Source: Thermoplasmata archaeon
GTDB taxonomy: Archaea; Thermoplasmatota; Thermoplasmata; Thermoplasmatales; Thermoplasmataceae
Direction: 5' to 3'
NCBI GenBank assembly: GCA_021846395.1
Contig: JAJZXB010000001.1
Location: 1-64,000 of the forward strand
DNA length: 64,000 bases
Under the pieces are notes generated by a model. That model saw nothing but the letters and a program-made list of their open reading frames with translations. It was not told the origin of the DNA and did not search any database. Position numbers and translations under genes: made by a program. Positions 35,125-45,093 of the stretch are shown here, piece by piece (position 1 is the first letter of the stretch; every line of letters begins with the position of its first letter).

Positions 35125-37017
35125 TTATTTTTCTGCAGTAATGATTGTAAATTTATTATGAAGATATTTTATATTATCCGTTCCCATTTCGGTGTCAAAA
35201 TCTCTCACAATCTCCTCAAGTTCATTCTGTTCATCTTTATTCAGATATCTGTATTCATAAAATGGAATCTCATGTTTATTGAACAGCTTATCAGTATATT
35301 TTCTTCCCTCTTCTGGCATATTTTCAAGAATATCTACAATGGATTTATCCTTCATTTCAGAATAGAATTCCTCATCAATCAGGGATTCATTATATAGAGA
35401 CCTTAAAATATTTTTATTTATAATTCTGTCTGTCTGAATTCCAATTTTATTTTTATTTACATTGCCCCTTATTATAATTTTGCCGCCAATCATGCCAGAC
35501 CCTATATACTTTCCATCTATCTGTTCTGTGTTTGAAAACGATAAGATGACGCCACCTGACATGTATTCACCAAGATAATCATCGAAACCACCATTGATTA
35601 TTAAATATGGTTTAAAATTGCTGTAGGATCTCATCTGTAATCCTGCCCTGTTGCCAACATTTCCATTAACATATATTCTGCCATTCTGGAATGCCTGTGC
35701 CAGAACATCACCTGCGTTTCCGTGTATCACGACCTTGCCGCCAATCATTCCATCACAGCAATCATCAGCCACATTGCCATAAACATTAACATGGTTGTTT
35801 ATATTTAAATTCATCAAACAATTTCCACAGTAGCCATATAAATCAAGCGTCTTGCGCTTATCCGGAAATTCCATGCCTATATACCTGTGCCCAAAAACAT
35901 TTTTAACAGTTACATGATCTTTGCCAGTATTCAGTATGTTTTGATCCAGTTTGTTGTAATCTATTTCAAGTGCATCAATATCATATTTTTCTGGAGTATA
36001 TGTTGTGCCCTCATCCCTGTTCTGTCTTCCGGAGCTTATTATCCCTTTTTTCATTGAAACAATAAAATAGGATCCAGGTTCCATTGACCATACCTTTGCA
36101 TTTTCATTTATCAGCCTTATCTGATTTTCTTCACTTGCAATATAATAATTATTATCATCCTCACCAAGAATAACAGGCCTTAATTTGGTGCTGTCAGTAA
36201 GGCACATCATATAGAGGTCATCATCAGCTTCATACCCTATTACAAGTGTATATGGGCCATCCAGCACAGATCCTCTGTACCTGTATTTTATTTTGGGGTC
36301 ATCAATGGAATTTGAAAGTATTTTCACTGTTTCTGTAATATCGAATTTTTTTAATAATTCCCTGAAAAGGTAAGCTATTACTTCACTGTCTGTACCAACA
36401 AAACTCTTGATGCCAAGTGATTTCAAATACTCCCTATTTGAACCGAATGAACTGATATCCCCATTGTGGACAATTGCTATATTAAACGATGAAAATGGAT
36501 GGGACCAGTATGGGTAATTTCCGGGTGAATTTGTTGGCTGCCGTGTATGTGCAAGCCACATATCAGCATATTTGCCATATATACTGTACTGTTCAGCCAC
36601 GTCCAGTGGATATCCAACTCCTTTGAATACATTTAGGGATTTCCCAACACTGTAAACTCTGCCCTTATTGTCTAGCCATAGATTATCATTGATTTCGTCA
36701 ATATTATTTATGTTATCAAGAGATACGTTGAAACAGTAACTTTTGATATTGCCTGCATCCTCTACCAGGCAGTCTGAAACCTCCATATTTTTATCTTTAA
36801 AAATGCGTTTAAGTTCATCCTCACTGCCTCTGTAAAAAGTTTTTACTGAATAATAATTGTTTTGGTTTAAATTAAATGATGCATATCCTGACCCCTTATT
36901 GCTTCCCCTGTATTTTATAATATCAAGTGATTTTGCAACCTTGGAGCCGTTAATTTTATTTGAGCCATCCTTTTTGAGTATGCCAAACAATCCACAGCTG
37001 GAAGGGGAATAATTCAT
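35125..37017 (-). CDS. glutamate synthase subunit: class II glutamine amidotransferase plus GXGXG domain
   Basis: 630 residues. The first ~350 form a class II (Ntn) amidotransferase: SSCGLFGILKK (catalytic Cys8, which must be exposed by removal of seven residues), HTRQPTNSPGN, IVHNGDISS and VGTDSEVIAY. From about residue 380 to 560 lies the right-handed beta-helix GXGXG domain: GNVADDCCDGMIGGKVVIHG, then GNVGNRAGLQMRS and GSGMIGGKIIIRGN are its turns. In archaea these two domains and the FMN domain are often encoded by three genes; here the first and last are fused. The start overlaps the stop of the FMN-domain gene by four bases. A tail of about 60 residues follows the beta-helix. Confidence 0.9.
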   Translation of the reverse strand: MNYSPSSCGLFGILKKDGSNKINGSKVAKSLDIIKYRGSNKGSGYASFNLNQNNYYSVKTFYRGSEDELKRIFKDKNMEVSDCLVEDAGNIKSYCFNVSLDNINNIDEINDNLWLDNKGRVYSVGKSLNVFKGVGYPLDVAEQYSIYGKYADMWLAHTRQPTNSPGNYPYWSHPFSSFNIAIVHNGDISSFGSNREYLKSLGIKSFVGTDSEVIAYLFRELLKKFDITETVKILSNSIDDPKIKYRYRGSVLDGPYTLVIGYEADDDLYMMCLTDSTKLRPVILGEDDNNYYIASEENQIRLINENAKVWSMEPGSYFIVSMKKGIISSGRQNRDEGTTYTPEKYDIDALEIDYNKLDQNILNTGKDHVTVKNVFGHRYIGMEFPDKRKTLDLYGYCGNCLMNLNINNHVNVYGNVADDCCDGMIGGKVVIHGNAGDVLAQAFQNGRIYVNGNVGNRAGLQMRSYSNFKPYLIINGGFDDYLGEYMSGGVILSFSNTEQIDGKYIGSGMIGGKIIIRGNVNKNKIGIQTDRIINKNILRSLYNESLIDEEFYSEMKDKSIVDILENMPEEGRKYTDKLFNKHEIPFYEYRYLNKDEQNELEEIVRDFDTEMGTDNIKYLHNKFTIITAEK

Positions 37018-39095
37018 ATTGAACCAGCCTCCGTAACGCCAAGAACGTTTTCCACATCATTGTCAAGGTTTATGCCCCTGAGAAGCTCTCTGTTGCCACT
37101 CAGCGAATACTGCACATTTGATATTCCCATTGCTCCGGCTATCAATGCTATTTCCTTTTTTATGGTAAGCAACAAATTAAGTGCCTTCAAATTCAAATTT
37201 GAATGGTTATTTCCAAGGCCAATTTCAAAAATTTTTGATGGAAGTATAATGGAATCAGCACCCAGAGCAATATATTTTATTATATCTCCGCTATTTTTAA
37301 AATTCTCTATAACTGGAATTATATCCCTTTCATATCTGTGGCCTTCTCCTTTTAATTTTTCATCAAGCTCGGAGATATAAAGTTCGTTGAATGACGCATC
37401 CTCAATTATATAACCGGATACATTATCTTTAGAGTGGTCCACTGAATACCGTATATCATTCCATTTATATGTTCCATTATGTTTTGTCACAGTAATTTTT
37501 CCATATTTTTCGGACTTTTTATTATTGATTACAATTGTACCGGTAAATTGAGATGCCCATGAAATTGCATCTTTTATTTCATCAGATGAACTAGATATAT
37601 CAAATATCACAGGCATTGAGAGCCTAATTTTCCCGTCTGCAAGATAAAAGCCCGTGTCTATATTTTCTCTGTATGGGTCTATTGAAGGCCTTGTAACCTG
37701 TGCCCCATCAATTCTAAGCCAATCTATTATTCTTGAAGGTATGGAAACATCCGGCGGAGCATTGCTTCCCATGCTTGTAATTGGTATTTCACCCTTGTTT
37801 ATAAGTTCATTCAGATATCTTGTACTGTACGAGAACTCTGATTGTTTATAGTGTGTATTACTGGCGTTTACTGAATTAATGTTCAACACTTTTGATGTAT
37901 TGTTTGATATGCCATCAGAATACAGCAAATCCTTTCTTCCTATGAGTTCATTAATTGAAGAGAGATTGAGATTTTCCAGTATATTTGCCAGTTCAAGCCT
38001 GAATCCTTTTATAAAATTAACAATATTGTTGACACCGAAATCAATGTCAAAAATTTTACTTGTTCCGAGCTTATTTGTCAATGCGGTTGGGCAGTATCCA
38101 AGGTTGCATTTTTTGACCATTACGCACCCCATTGCGATTAATATTCCCGTGCCCATGCTTACCATGTCTGCTCCAAGTGCATACAACTTTGCAGCATCGG
38201 TTGAATTTGCAACTCTTCCAGCGGCAATAATCTTAAAATTATCCCTCAGATGTTCCTTTATTAGAATATCATGTGATGATGCCACAGCAGTTTCTATTGG
38301 TATTCCAAGGTTATCCCTTATGACCTCTGGTGTTGCACCTGTTCCAGCTCCCTGTCCATCTATTATAACTCCAGACGCACCGGACCTGGCAATGCCTGTA
38401 ACAATGAATGGTATGTAATTTGTTGCTGCCACTTTCACAAATACTGGTTTTTTCGTTAAAATTTTAAGTGCCTCTATTCTCTGTGATAAATCCTCTATGG
38501 AATATATATCATGGTGTGGTGCAGGAGAAATTGCCTCAACATTTTCTGGAATTCTCCTTGCCTGTGAAATTTTATCTGTTACCTTTGTTCCAGGCAGATG
38601 CCCGCCTATTCCCGGTTTAGCACCTTGGCCAATCTTTATAACAACTCCGGAACCGGAGTTAATGGTATAGTAATCAACTCCAAATCTTGCTGAGGCCCAT
38701 TGAACAAATATTCGTTTCAGGTTTTTAATTTCTGGGAGAAGTCCACCCTCACCAGTTCCCGCAAGTGTTTTAGTAATATCTGCTGCATTTGCTATGGCTA
38801 TGTTTGGATTTCCACTTAATGCACCGAATGACATGTCTCCAAGATATATGGGAACAGACATTTTTAAACCCATAAAATCAACGGAAGTATCAGCCATGGG
38901 TGAATCGTTTAAATTATTGCCATGGTTTTTGAATTTAATCCTATCAAGTATTCGCAGGGTATCATCTTCAGAAAAAATTTTAAATGGTTTGCCATAATTT
39001 GATAAATACCTTATATGTCCTATTTTGTCTATATTCCAAAATTCCGCCTCCTTTTGCTTGGGGATATTTATAAAAGTGTCCATAATATTAGTCAT
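37014..39095 (-). CDS. gltB: glutamate synthase FMN-binding (synthase) subunit
   Basis: About 693 residues. The TIM-barrel synthase domain is marked by MSFGALSGNPNIAIANAA, GQGAKPGIGGHLPGTKV, SPAPHHDIYSIEDL, the FMN site GIARSGASGVIIDGQGAGTG and the iron-sulfur motif CVMVKKCNLGYCP (C-x5-C-x4-C). No N-terminal ferredoxin domain is present, unlike many archaeal forms. Residues after ~480 form an extra alpha/beta region found in archaeal synthases (ITRPSIDP-like segment, here VTRPSIDPYREN). The start at 39095 is preferred to 39119 because TATA sequence lies only two bases before the latter. No GltD is nearby, so electrons probably come from ferredoxin. Confidence 0.9.
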   Translation of the reverse strand: MTNIMDTFINIPKQKEAEFWNIDKIGHIRYLSNYGKPFKIFSEDDTLRILDRIKFKNHGNNLNDSPMADTSVDFMGLKMSVPIYLGDMSFGALSGNPNIAIANAADITKTLAGTGEGGLLPEIKNLKRIFVQWASARFGVDYYTINSGSGVVIKIGQGAKPGIGGHLPGTKVTDKISQARRIPENVEAISPAPHHDIYSIEDLSQRIEALKILTKKPVFVKVAATNYIPFIVTGIARSGASGVIIDGQGAGTGATPEVIRDNLGIPIETAVASSHDILIKEHLRDNFKIIAAGRVANSTDAAKLYALGADMVSMGTGILIAMGCVMVKKCNLGYCPTALTNKLGTSKIFDIDFGVNNIVNFIKGFRLELANILENLNLSSINELIGRKDLLYSDGISNNTSKVLNINSVNASNTHYKQSEFSYSTRYLNELINKGEIPITSMGSNAPPDVSIPSRIIDWLRIDGAQVTRPSIDPYRENIDTGFYLADGKIRLSMPVIFDISSSSDEIKDAISWASQFTGTIVINNKKSEKYGKITVTKHNGTYKWNDIRYSVDHSKDNVSGYIIEDASFNELYISELDEKLKGEGHRYERDIIPVIENFKNSGDIIKYIALGADSIILPSKIFEIGLGNNHSNLNLKALNLLLTIKKEIALIAGAMGISNVQYSLSGNRELLRGINLDNDVENVLGVTEAGSI

Positions 39096-39120
39096 GTGTA
39101 ATGTGTTATACCATGTCATT

Positions 39121-39130
39121 CTATTTATAA
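39121..39130 (-). promoter_or_regulatory. TATA box of the glutamate synthase operon
   Basis: TTATAAATAG on the minus strand lies about 27-35 bases before the ATG at 39095. It would be too close to serve the upstream ATG at 39119, so it decides the start of the FMN subunit. Confidence 0.6.
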
Positions 39131-39192
39131 TTTTGTTTAAGAAATATAAATATTCATATCAGGAAAAAATTATTCATATGGATAATATTATA

Positions 39193-39777
39193 TCAATTTA
39201 GTGACAAAAAATATAAATTTATAGCATTCCATTTTTCATCATGGGCCATATTTTTCAGGGTATTGATATTAATAATGTTCAGTGAACTCTCCGTATCCAT
39301 TTTCAATGCACGATTGATCACGTTTTTTGCGATTTGATGATGGCCACGCTGTTCATGCACATTTGCAACACACAGTAATATTAAAAACTGGTATGTACTT
39401 TTGAATTTATCATCAACTTCATGCCATATATTTTCAAGAATTTCATGTGCAAGCCAGTAATATTCCATTGAGATATATTTTATGGCGCTTTCCAGTAAAT
39501 CATCATTTTTTAATGAATCAACATCGATCATTCTGTATTCATTCCCAAATAATCTGGCAATTGTTTCATTTAACATTAAAAATGAAGAAATTTCCATGTG
39601 GCCTTTGCCTATTCTTATGTCGTATATATCACGATTTAATTTTTTCATTGATTTTAGAATATCATCCCTGAACTCATTTTCCAGTGATGCATTATATATG
39701 TATATATATCTCAATAATTCATAGATATGCAATGCAGTATGTAAATTTTTCCTAAAAGAAATCATCCAGACTTTCAT
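39193..39777 (-). CDS. DUF309 domain protein
   Basis: 194 residues, all helical. The C-terminal half has the DUF309 pattern: YYWLAHEILENIWHEVDD followed by FLILLCVANVHEQRGHHQIAKN, in which the AHE and W residues are conserved. The function of this family is not established. The ATG at 39777 overlaps the end of the DNA polymerase gene by 26 bases, and a second ATG is 12 bases in. It is probably on the same transcript as dinB. Confidence 0.8.
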   Translation of the reverse strand: MKVWMISFRKNLHTALHIYELLRYIYIYNASLENEFRDDILKSMKKLNRDIYDIRIGKGHMEISSFLMLNETIARLFGNEYRMIDVDSLKNDDLLESAIKYISMEYYWLAHEILENIWHEVDDKFKSTYQFLILLCVANVHEQRGHHQIAKNVINRALKMDTESSLNIININTLKNMAHDEKWNAINLYFLSLN

Positions 39778-40807
39778 TTTTTGTTAATTTGCCCAGCCTT
39801 ATTCCAATTCTCCGGATATTCCTGGCGTCACCTTCAAGTATTTTATTCAGTAAATTTACGGATATATCCATGGCATTTTTTTTATCTATTCGCATCCCGG
39901 TATACGATCGTGAAATTATATCCATATCCTCGGTTATTGCAATTACGCTAATCTCAGAAGGTGTTCCAGGCAATTTTTCAAATGCAAGTTCAACATCTCT
40001 CAATAGGTATGGCATAATATTATTGATATTTCTAGTATCCTCGCTCAATGTTACATATTTTCCAAAATTTTTTTTAGTTCTGCTGATTACCGGAGGATTG
40101 TAATTATTGTTTATTATGTCCATTATGTATTTATATTTTGAATGTCCCAGGATGTCCATAAGTTTTTCTTTCACAATGTTTTTGACATCCATTAAATAAT
40201 TCACACCTGCTTCATTCAATCTTCCTGATAAAATAGTTCCAATGCCAGGGATCTGTTTAATTTTTAGACTCCGCAAAAATAAGTCAGCATCCTCTGGCCC
40301 AATCCATTTCATTCCATCTGGCTTTGCCATATCCCCAAGAATTTTTGCAAAAACTTTGTTTATAGATATTCCAATGGAAACCCTCAGCCCAGTTTCATTA
40401 AAAATTTTCTGTTTTAAGTCCTTAGCCATTAAAACAGCATCATTAATATCACGGCATTTATCACTAACGTCCAGGTATGCCTCATCAATGCTTGCAATTT
40501 CTATTATATCAGAAAATGATGATATTATACCCATAACACGATCGGAAAATTCCTTATAAAAGTCTCTTCTTATTGGCAAAAATACAGCCTTATCTTTACC
40601 AATGCTTAAGGCGTTTGGCAATGGCATACCCGATTTAATTCCCATTTCCCGGGCAATATAATTTGATGTTGCTACAGCACCGCTCGTTTCGGTTCTGCCA
40701 GAATATACGCATACAACAACTGGTTTACCCTTTAAATCTGGATTGAATATTTCCTCTACCTGGGCATAAAAGTAATCAAAGTCAATAAAAATTATTGAAT
40801 TATTCAC
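39752..40807 (-). CDS. dinB: DNA polymerase IV, Y family
   Basis: 351 residues, like archaeal Dpo4/Dbh translesion polymerases. Catalytic motifs are IIFIDFDYFYAQVEE (first Asp pair) and SIDEAYLDVS (second acidic pair, near residue 103). The two helix-hairpin-helix segments follow (KQIPGIGTILSGRLNEAG), and the little-finger domain contains KNFGKYVTLSEDTRN. No PIP-box fusion other than the short C-terminal SLDDFF, which fits a PCNA-interacting tail. The enzyme copies past DNA lesions. Confidence 0.95.
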   Translation of the reverse strand: MNNSIIFIDFDYFYAQVEEIFNPDLKGKPVVVCVYSGRTETSGAVATSNYIAREMGIKSGMPLPNALSIGKDKAVFLPIRRDFYKEFSDRVMGIISSFSDIIEIASIDEAYLDVSDKCRDINDAVLMAKDLKQKIFNETGLRVSIGISINKVFAKILGDMAKPDGMKWIGPEDADLFLRSLKIKQIPGIGTILSGRLNEAGVNYLMDVKNIVKEKLMDILGHSKYKYIMDIINNNYNPPVISRTKKNFGKYVTLSEDTRNINNIMPYLLRDVELAFEKLPGTPSEISVIAITEDMDIISRSYTGMRIDKKNAMDISVNLLNKILEGDARNIRRIGIRLGKLTKNESLDDFF

Positions 40808-40905
40808 AATTTCAAAATATTTACTATAATTTTAAATTTTCTGTTAATAAACTATATACTATGTTTTCCGTTAAAAATTTTTATATCATTAATTGCAATA
40901 AAGAT

Positions 40906-41697
40906 ATGTCTATGAATATAGAAATGATATCAAACTCTGATGAAATAATAAATTTTATGCCAGTTATCGAATCTGCATGGAATTCAAACAATGCATTGCA
41001 TGCTTTTAAAGATACGATACATTCCATGGCGTATCACGGTGGCTTTGTTCTTGCTGCCTATGATGGAGGTGAGCTGGTTGGGATGAGCTTTTCATATCCT
41101 GGATACAGAAATGGCAAGGTATATTTGTATTCCCATATGACCGGCGTTATATCAGAGAAAAAAACTTCAGGAATTGGTTATTTATTGAAAATGAAACAAA
41201 AAGAATATGCACAGAGTTATGGGTATAACTTAATAGCGTGGACATTTGACCCCATGATGAGTACAAATGCACATTTTAATCTCAATAAGCTTGGTGCTTT
41301 TTCACGGTCATATCTTGACAATTTCTATGGTAATATGGGTGATGGCCTTAACAGTGGGCTTCCAACAGATAGACTGGTTGCAGAATGGTATATAAATGAT
41401 ATATATGATAAGAACTATCAGGATCCTGTATATATTAATGAACTAAATTACGAAAATTACTCTCTGACCTTTAATGACTTTAATGATGAAGAAATTATAG
41501 GCATGAAAATGTTCACTGACTTTCAGAAAATTAAAAAGAATGATCTGCAAACTGCGTTGAAAATCAAGCTAAAATACCGTGATATATTTAAGAAACTCTT
41601 GAATAATAATTATACGATCATCAATTTCGAGAAAAAAAATAATGCGTACATTTTCAGAAAAAATTATGAGCTCAAACAAAAAAATATTTTTAAATAA
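40906..41697 (+). CDS. GNAT superfamily protein, COG3375-like
   Basis: About 263 residues. The core has FVLAAYDGGELVGMSFSYPG, a loop TSGIGYLLKMKQKEYA for acetyl-CoA and the segment AWTFDPMMSTNAHFNLNKLG typical of the COG3375 group of predicted acetyltransferases. The substrate is unknown. Upstream in-frame starts exist at 40795 and 40861, but a TTTTTATATC at 40878-40887 sits about 24 bases before the ATG at 40906, and this ATG matches the family N-terminus. The gene is divergent from dinB. Confidence 0.82.
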   Translation: MSMNIEMISNSDEIINFMPVIESAWNSNNALHAFKDTIHSMAYHGGFVLAAYDGGELVGMSFSYPGYRNGKVYLYSHMTGVISEKKTSGIGYLLKMKQKEYAQSYGYNLIAWTFDPMMSTNAHFNLNKLGAFSRSYLDNFYGNMGDGLNSGLPTDRLVAEWYINDIYDKNYQDPVYINELNYENYSLTFNDFNDEEIIGMKMFTDFQKIKKNDLQTALKIKLKYRDIFKKLLNNNYTIINFEKKNNAYIFRKNYELKQKNIFK

Positions 41698-41699
41698 AT

Positions 41700-44054
41700 T
41701 TATGGAAGATCCCAGTCCTTATCGAGTTCAACCTTTCCAAGGGCAGCTTCAAGCTGTATCCTTTTTTCAACACCGGCAACAAGTTTTCTCACATGAACAA
41801 CCGTGTCGGGGTTAACCGAAATATCATCTATTCCAGATCTTACCAGAAAATCAACCATTTCATCATACTGTGAAGGTGCCTGCCCACATATTGATACTAT
41901 TTTACCATCCCTATGTGCTATTTTTATTAAATATCTTATTGCCCTTTTCACAGCAAGGTCCCTCTCATCAAACATGGAACTCATTTTGCCATTGTTTCTA
42001 TCTGAACCAAGAAGAAGCATTGTTAGGTCATTGGAACCTATTGAATATCCATCAACATATGGATTGAATTTATCAGCCAGTAAAATATTGCTTGGTATTT
42101 CAGCCATCAAAAACAACTTGAAATCTTTGGTTCTCTCAAGACCATTTTCTTCCATAATTTTAACGATTTTTTTAAGTTCTGCAACTGTTCTGGTGAATGG
42201 TATCATAATCCAGAGATTTCTCAGAAGATTTTCCTCTCTAGCCTTTTTTACAGCTTTCAGTTCCAGTTCAAATGCTTTTTCATATTTCACATCATAATAT
42301 CTTGAGGCCCCTCTCCAGCCCAATAAAGGATTATCCTCCACAGGCTCAAATTCTGCTCCACCCTTTAAATTTTTATATTCATCAGATTTAAAATCGCTGA
42401 ATCTAAGAACAACCGGTCTTGGAGAAAAGGCCCTGCAAACCTTTACAAGATAATCAGACAATTTGTTTACGAAATAATCTCCCCTGTTATTTTTTATCAA
42501 CGAAAGAGGGTGTTCACCGATTTCCGTCCAGATAAACTCCTCCCTCATTAGGCCAATACCATCTGATGGCAATTTTGCCACTTTATTTGCAAGTGATGGC
42601 TCTCCCATATTCACCATAATTTTTGTTCCGGTTATTATGTCACTTTCCTGATAATGCATTGTTTCTTCCTGCTCATTTGTATCAATTTCTCCGGAGTAAA
42701 CAACACCATTCCTTGCATCAATGGTTATTGACTGCCCATCCTTTAAAATTTCCGTAGCCTTTTTGCCATATGATGAGGTTCCAACAAGGCATGGAACGCC
42801 CAATTCTCTGGAAACTATTGCAGCATGGCATGTCAACCCCCCCTCATCGGTAATTATTGCCTTTGCTTTTTCCATTACCGGTACCCAGTCCGGTGCAGTC
42901 ATTTTTGTAACCAGTATGTCTCCATTAGAAATTTTATCCATTTCAGAGGGATCCATTAGAATCTTTACTCTTCCTGTTGCATAACCTGGAGAAGCTGGCA
43001 AACCCTTCAATATAACCTGATTTTCTTCATTATTTTCAACATTAACTTCCGTTTTTCTCTCACCATTTTTATTGCTCCACACTGTTTCATTTCTTGCCTG
43101 CACTATGTAAATTTTATGGTCTATGGAGTCCTTAGCCCATTCAATATCCATAGCATGTTTGTAATGATCCTCAAGAGCTTTACCATAACCTGCAAGTTCC
43201 TTTATTTCATCATCATTCAACGATGGTTTTTTTGCAACCCCAGTGTCAACAACCAGCTCTTCAGTACCGCCAGTTTCAAGGCATTTAAGCATTTTATCCT
43301 TATTGGATATCATTTTCTTTACAATTTCATTGGAATTCTTGTCCACGTAAAATGTATCAGGTGTAACGATTCCAGAAACGATATATTCTCCAAGTCCATA
43401 GCTGGATTCTATAATTATTTTAGAATTGTCCCCATTTGAAACATCAAGGGTAAACATAACACCAGAAGCTTCAGAGAATACTTGCTTTTGAACAGTAGCT
43501 GAAAGGGATATATCAAAGTGTGAAAAATGTTTTCTCTCTCTGTAGTATATGGCCCTAGGAGTAAAAAGGCTACCATAGCACTCCTTTATTTTCTCAAGCA
43601 CATCTTCCTCGCAATTAACATTTAAGTATGTTTCCTGTTCTCCTGCAAAACTGGCATCTGGCAAATCTTCTGCTGTGGCAGATGATCTTACGGCAACAAA
43701 GGCATTGCCCTGTTTTGTTATTAGTTCATTGTAGTACTTTCTTACAACATCCTCAAAATCCTTTTGAAATTTTGAATCCCTAAAAATTTTTCTAATTTTT
43801 TTACTTGCTCGTCCAAGGACAGCGGAATCATCAACATTGAGATTTTCCAGAATTTCATTAATTTTACCCTGTAAATTATTATAGGAAATAAAATTCCTGT
43901 ATGCTGTTGACGTTGTTGAAAAGCCATCCGGTATTGGCACCTTGCTATTATTGGCCATCTCTCCAAGATTAGCAGATTTTCCACCAACAAGATCCACATC
44001 ATTTTTGTCTATTTCACCAAACCACAAAGCTAATTCCGTTTTTTTATCTGTCAT
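41700..44054 (-). CDS. ppsA: phosphoenolpyruvate synthase
   Basis: 784 residues; it forms PEP from pyruvate and ATP at the start of gluconeogenesis. The N-terminal ATP-grasp domain has GGKSANLGEM and VRSSATAEDLPDASFAGEQET. The phosphohistidine domain has the catalytic His in GGLTCHAAIVSRELGVPC near residue 410. The C-terminal PEP/pyruvate barrel has FSIGSNDLT-type GYSIGSNDLTMLLLG and a final ICGQAPSQ in which the catalytic Cys is retained. Length and domain order are normal. It is single-standing. Confidence 0.96.
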   Translation of the reverse strand: MTDKKTELALWFGEIDKNDVDLVGGKSANLGEMANNSKVPIPDGFSTTSTAYRNFISYNNLQGKINEILENLNVDDSAVLGRASKKIRKIFRDSKFQKDFEDVVRKYYNELITKQGNAFVAVRSSATAEDLPDASFAGEQETYLNVNCEEDVLEKIKECYGSLFTPRAIYYRERKHFSHFDISLSATVQKQVFSEASGVMFTLDVSNGDNSKIIIESSYGLGEYIVSGIVTPDTFYVDKNSNEIVKKMISNKDKMLKCLETGGTEELVVDTGVAKKPSLNDDEIKELAGYGKALEDHYKHAMDIEWAKDSIDHKIYIVQARNETVWSNKNGERKTEVNVENNEENQVILKGLPASPGYATGRVKILMDPSEMDKISNGDILVTKMTAPDWVPVMEKAKAIITDEGGLTCHAAIVSRELGVPCLVGTSSYGKKATEILKDGQSITIDARNGVVYSGEIDTNEQEETMHYQESDIITGTKIMVNMGEPSLANKVAKLPSDGIGLMREEFIWTEIGEHPLSLIKNNRGDYFVNKLSDYLVKVCRAFSPRPVVLRFSDFKSDEYKNLKGGAEFEPVEDNPLLGWRGASRYYDVKYEKAFELELKAVKKAREENLLRNLWIMIPFTRTVAELKKIVKIMEENGLERTKDFKLFLMAEIPSNILLADKFNPYVDGYSIGSNDLTMLLLGSDRNNGKMSSMFDERDLAVKRAIRYLIKIAHRDGKIVSICGQAPSQYDEMVDFLVRSGIDDISVNPDTVVHVRKLVAGVEKRIQLEAALGKVELDKDWDLP

Positions 44055-45093
44055 TATTTATTCATTTTTTTATTATATTTAAATGCTATTACGACATTTT
44101 TAAAAAAAAAGACAATTGACGAAATATTATATTTTTATTCGCAAGCAAATATTTTAATATCACTTTTCTTATTTTTGTAAGTTGAACTAAAACCCTTTAA
44201 TTTTAAGGTTCAAAGGACGAATATTATAATATATTACAATGTCAGAATGATGCATAAAATTTATATATTAATTAAAAATATATAATATTTATAAATTGAA
44301 TATTTCACATTATTATTTGTCCCGATTAATATTATTATTTCGTCTTTTTATGAATAAATTAATTATAATTTGAAAATTTTACAAAAATACTTAAATAGTT
44401 CCTAAATAAAAGGGTATTTGATGGACTATTATTTGCGGGATATATTCAGAAATACGGGAATAATTGCAAAAATAAAGGATATATTTCCAAATCTTTTTCA
44501 AATGTCAGAACTTTAAAGTTTAAGAGCTAATAAGAATGGGATGGATGTCGGATCTATAAGGGAAAAAATAATTACTACTCTCTTGATTATGTTCTATTAC
44601 AATGGTATCTATATTGTTACTTACTGCACATGGAATCTATACAAATATTATTTCTAAATTTATTGGAAATAAGCTTGAAATCCTCCATGATTCTGGATTG
44701 CAAAATAATATTATTCACTGAATAATTTGGGATATCTATATATAAACATATGAGAGCATGATTAATATATATCGGTAAATATCATGGCAAATACCACATC
44801 AAACGATGGCATAACTGTTATATCATAATTAGAAGATAAATATAAAAAGGGAAGGGGTGTTGTTGATGACCCTACTGGGATTAACTGGAAAAGGTAAGAT
44901 ATTCATGGAGGGTGCAATTACACAGTAAATAATTATGTTATTAAATCATGATGCCTAAGTATAAGGAACATTATCGTCCCCTTCTACGTGTTTTAAAGCA
45001 TTTGCAAGTGAAAATATTATCATAATCCCGGTTTTCAATGCCCAACATAGTTTATTAGAGAAAATTTTAATACATATATGCTGATTATCGACT
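44055..45093. other. 1 kb without an intact gene; decayed coding fragments
   Basis: 44055-44400 is very AT-rich and includes the ppsA promoter. From 44421 a plus-strand piece of 31 codons (DYYLRDIFRNTGII...) ends in a stop, and in another frame a piece containing GMDVGSIREKIITTLL follows; together they look like one broken gene. A second broken frame runs from the ATG at 44784, with KGRGVVDDPTGINWKR after a stop. None can be assigned. The hydrolase promoter is at the right end. No RNA gene was found. Confidence 0.5.
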
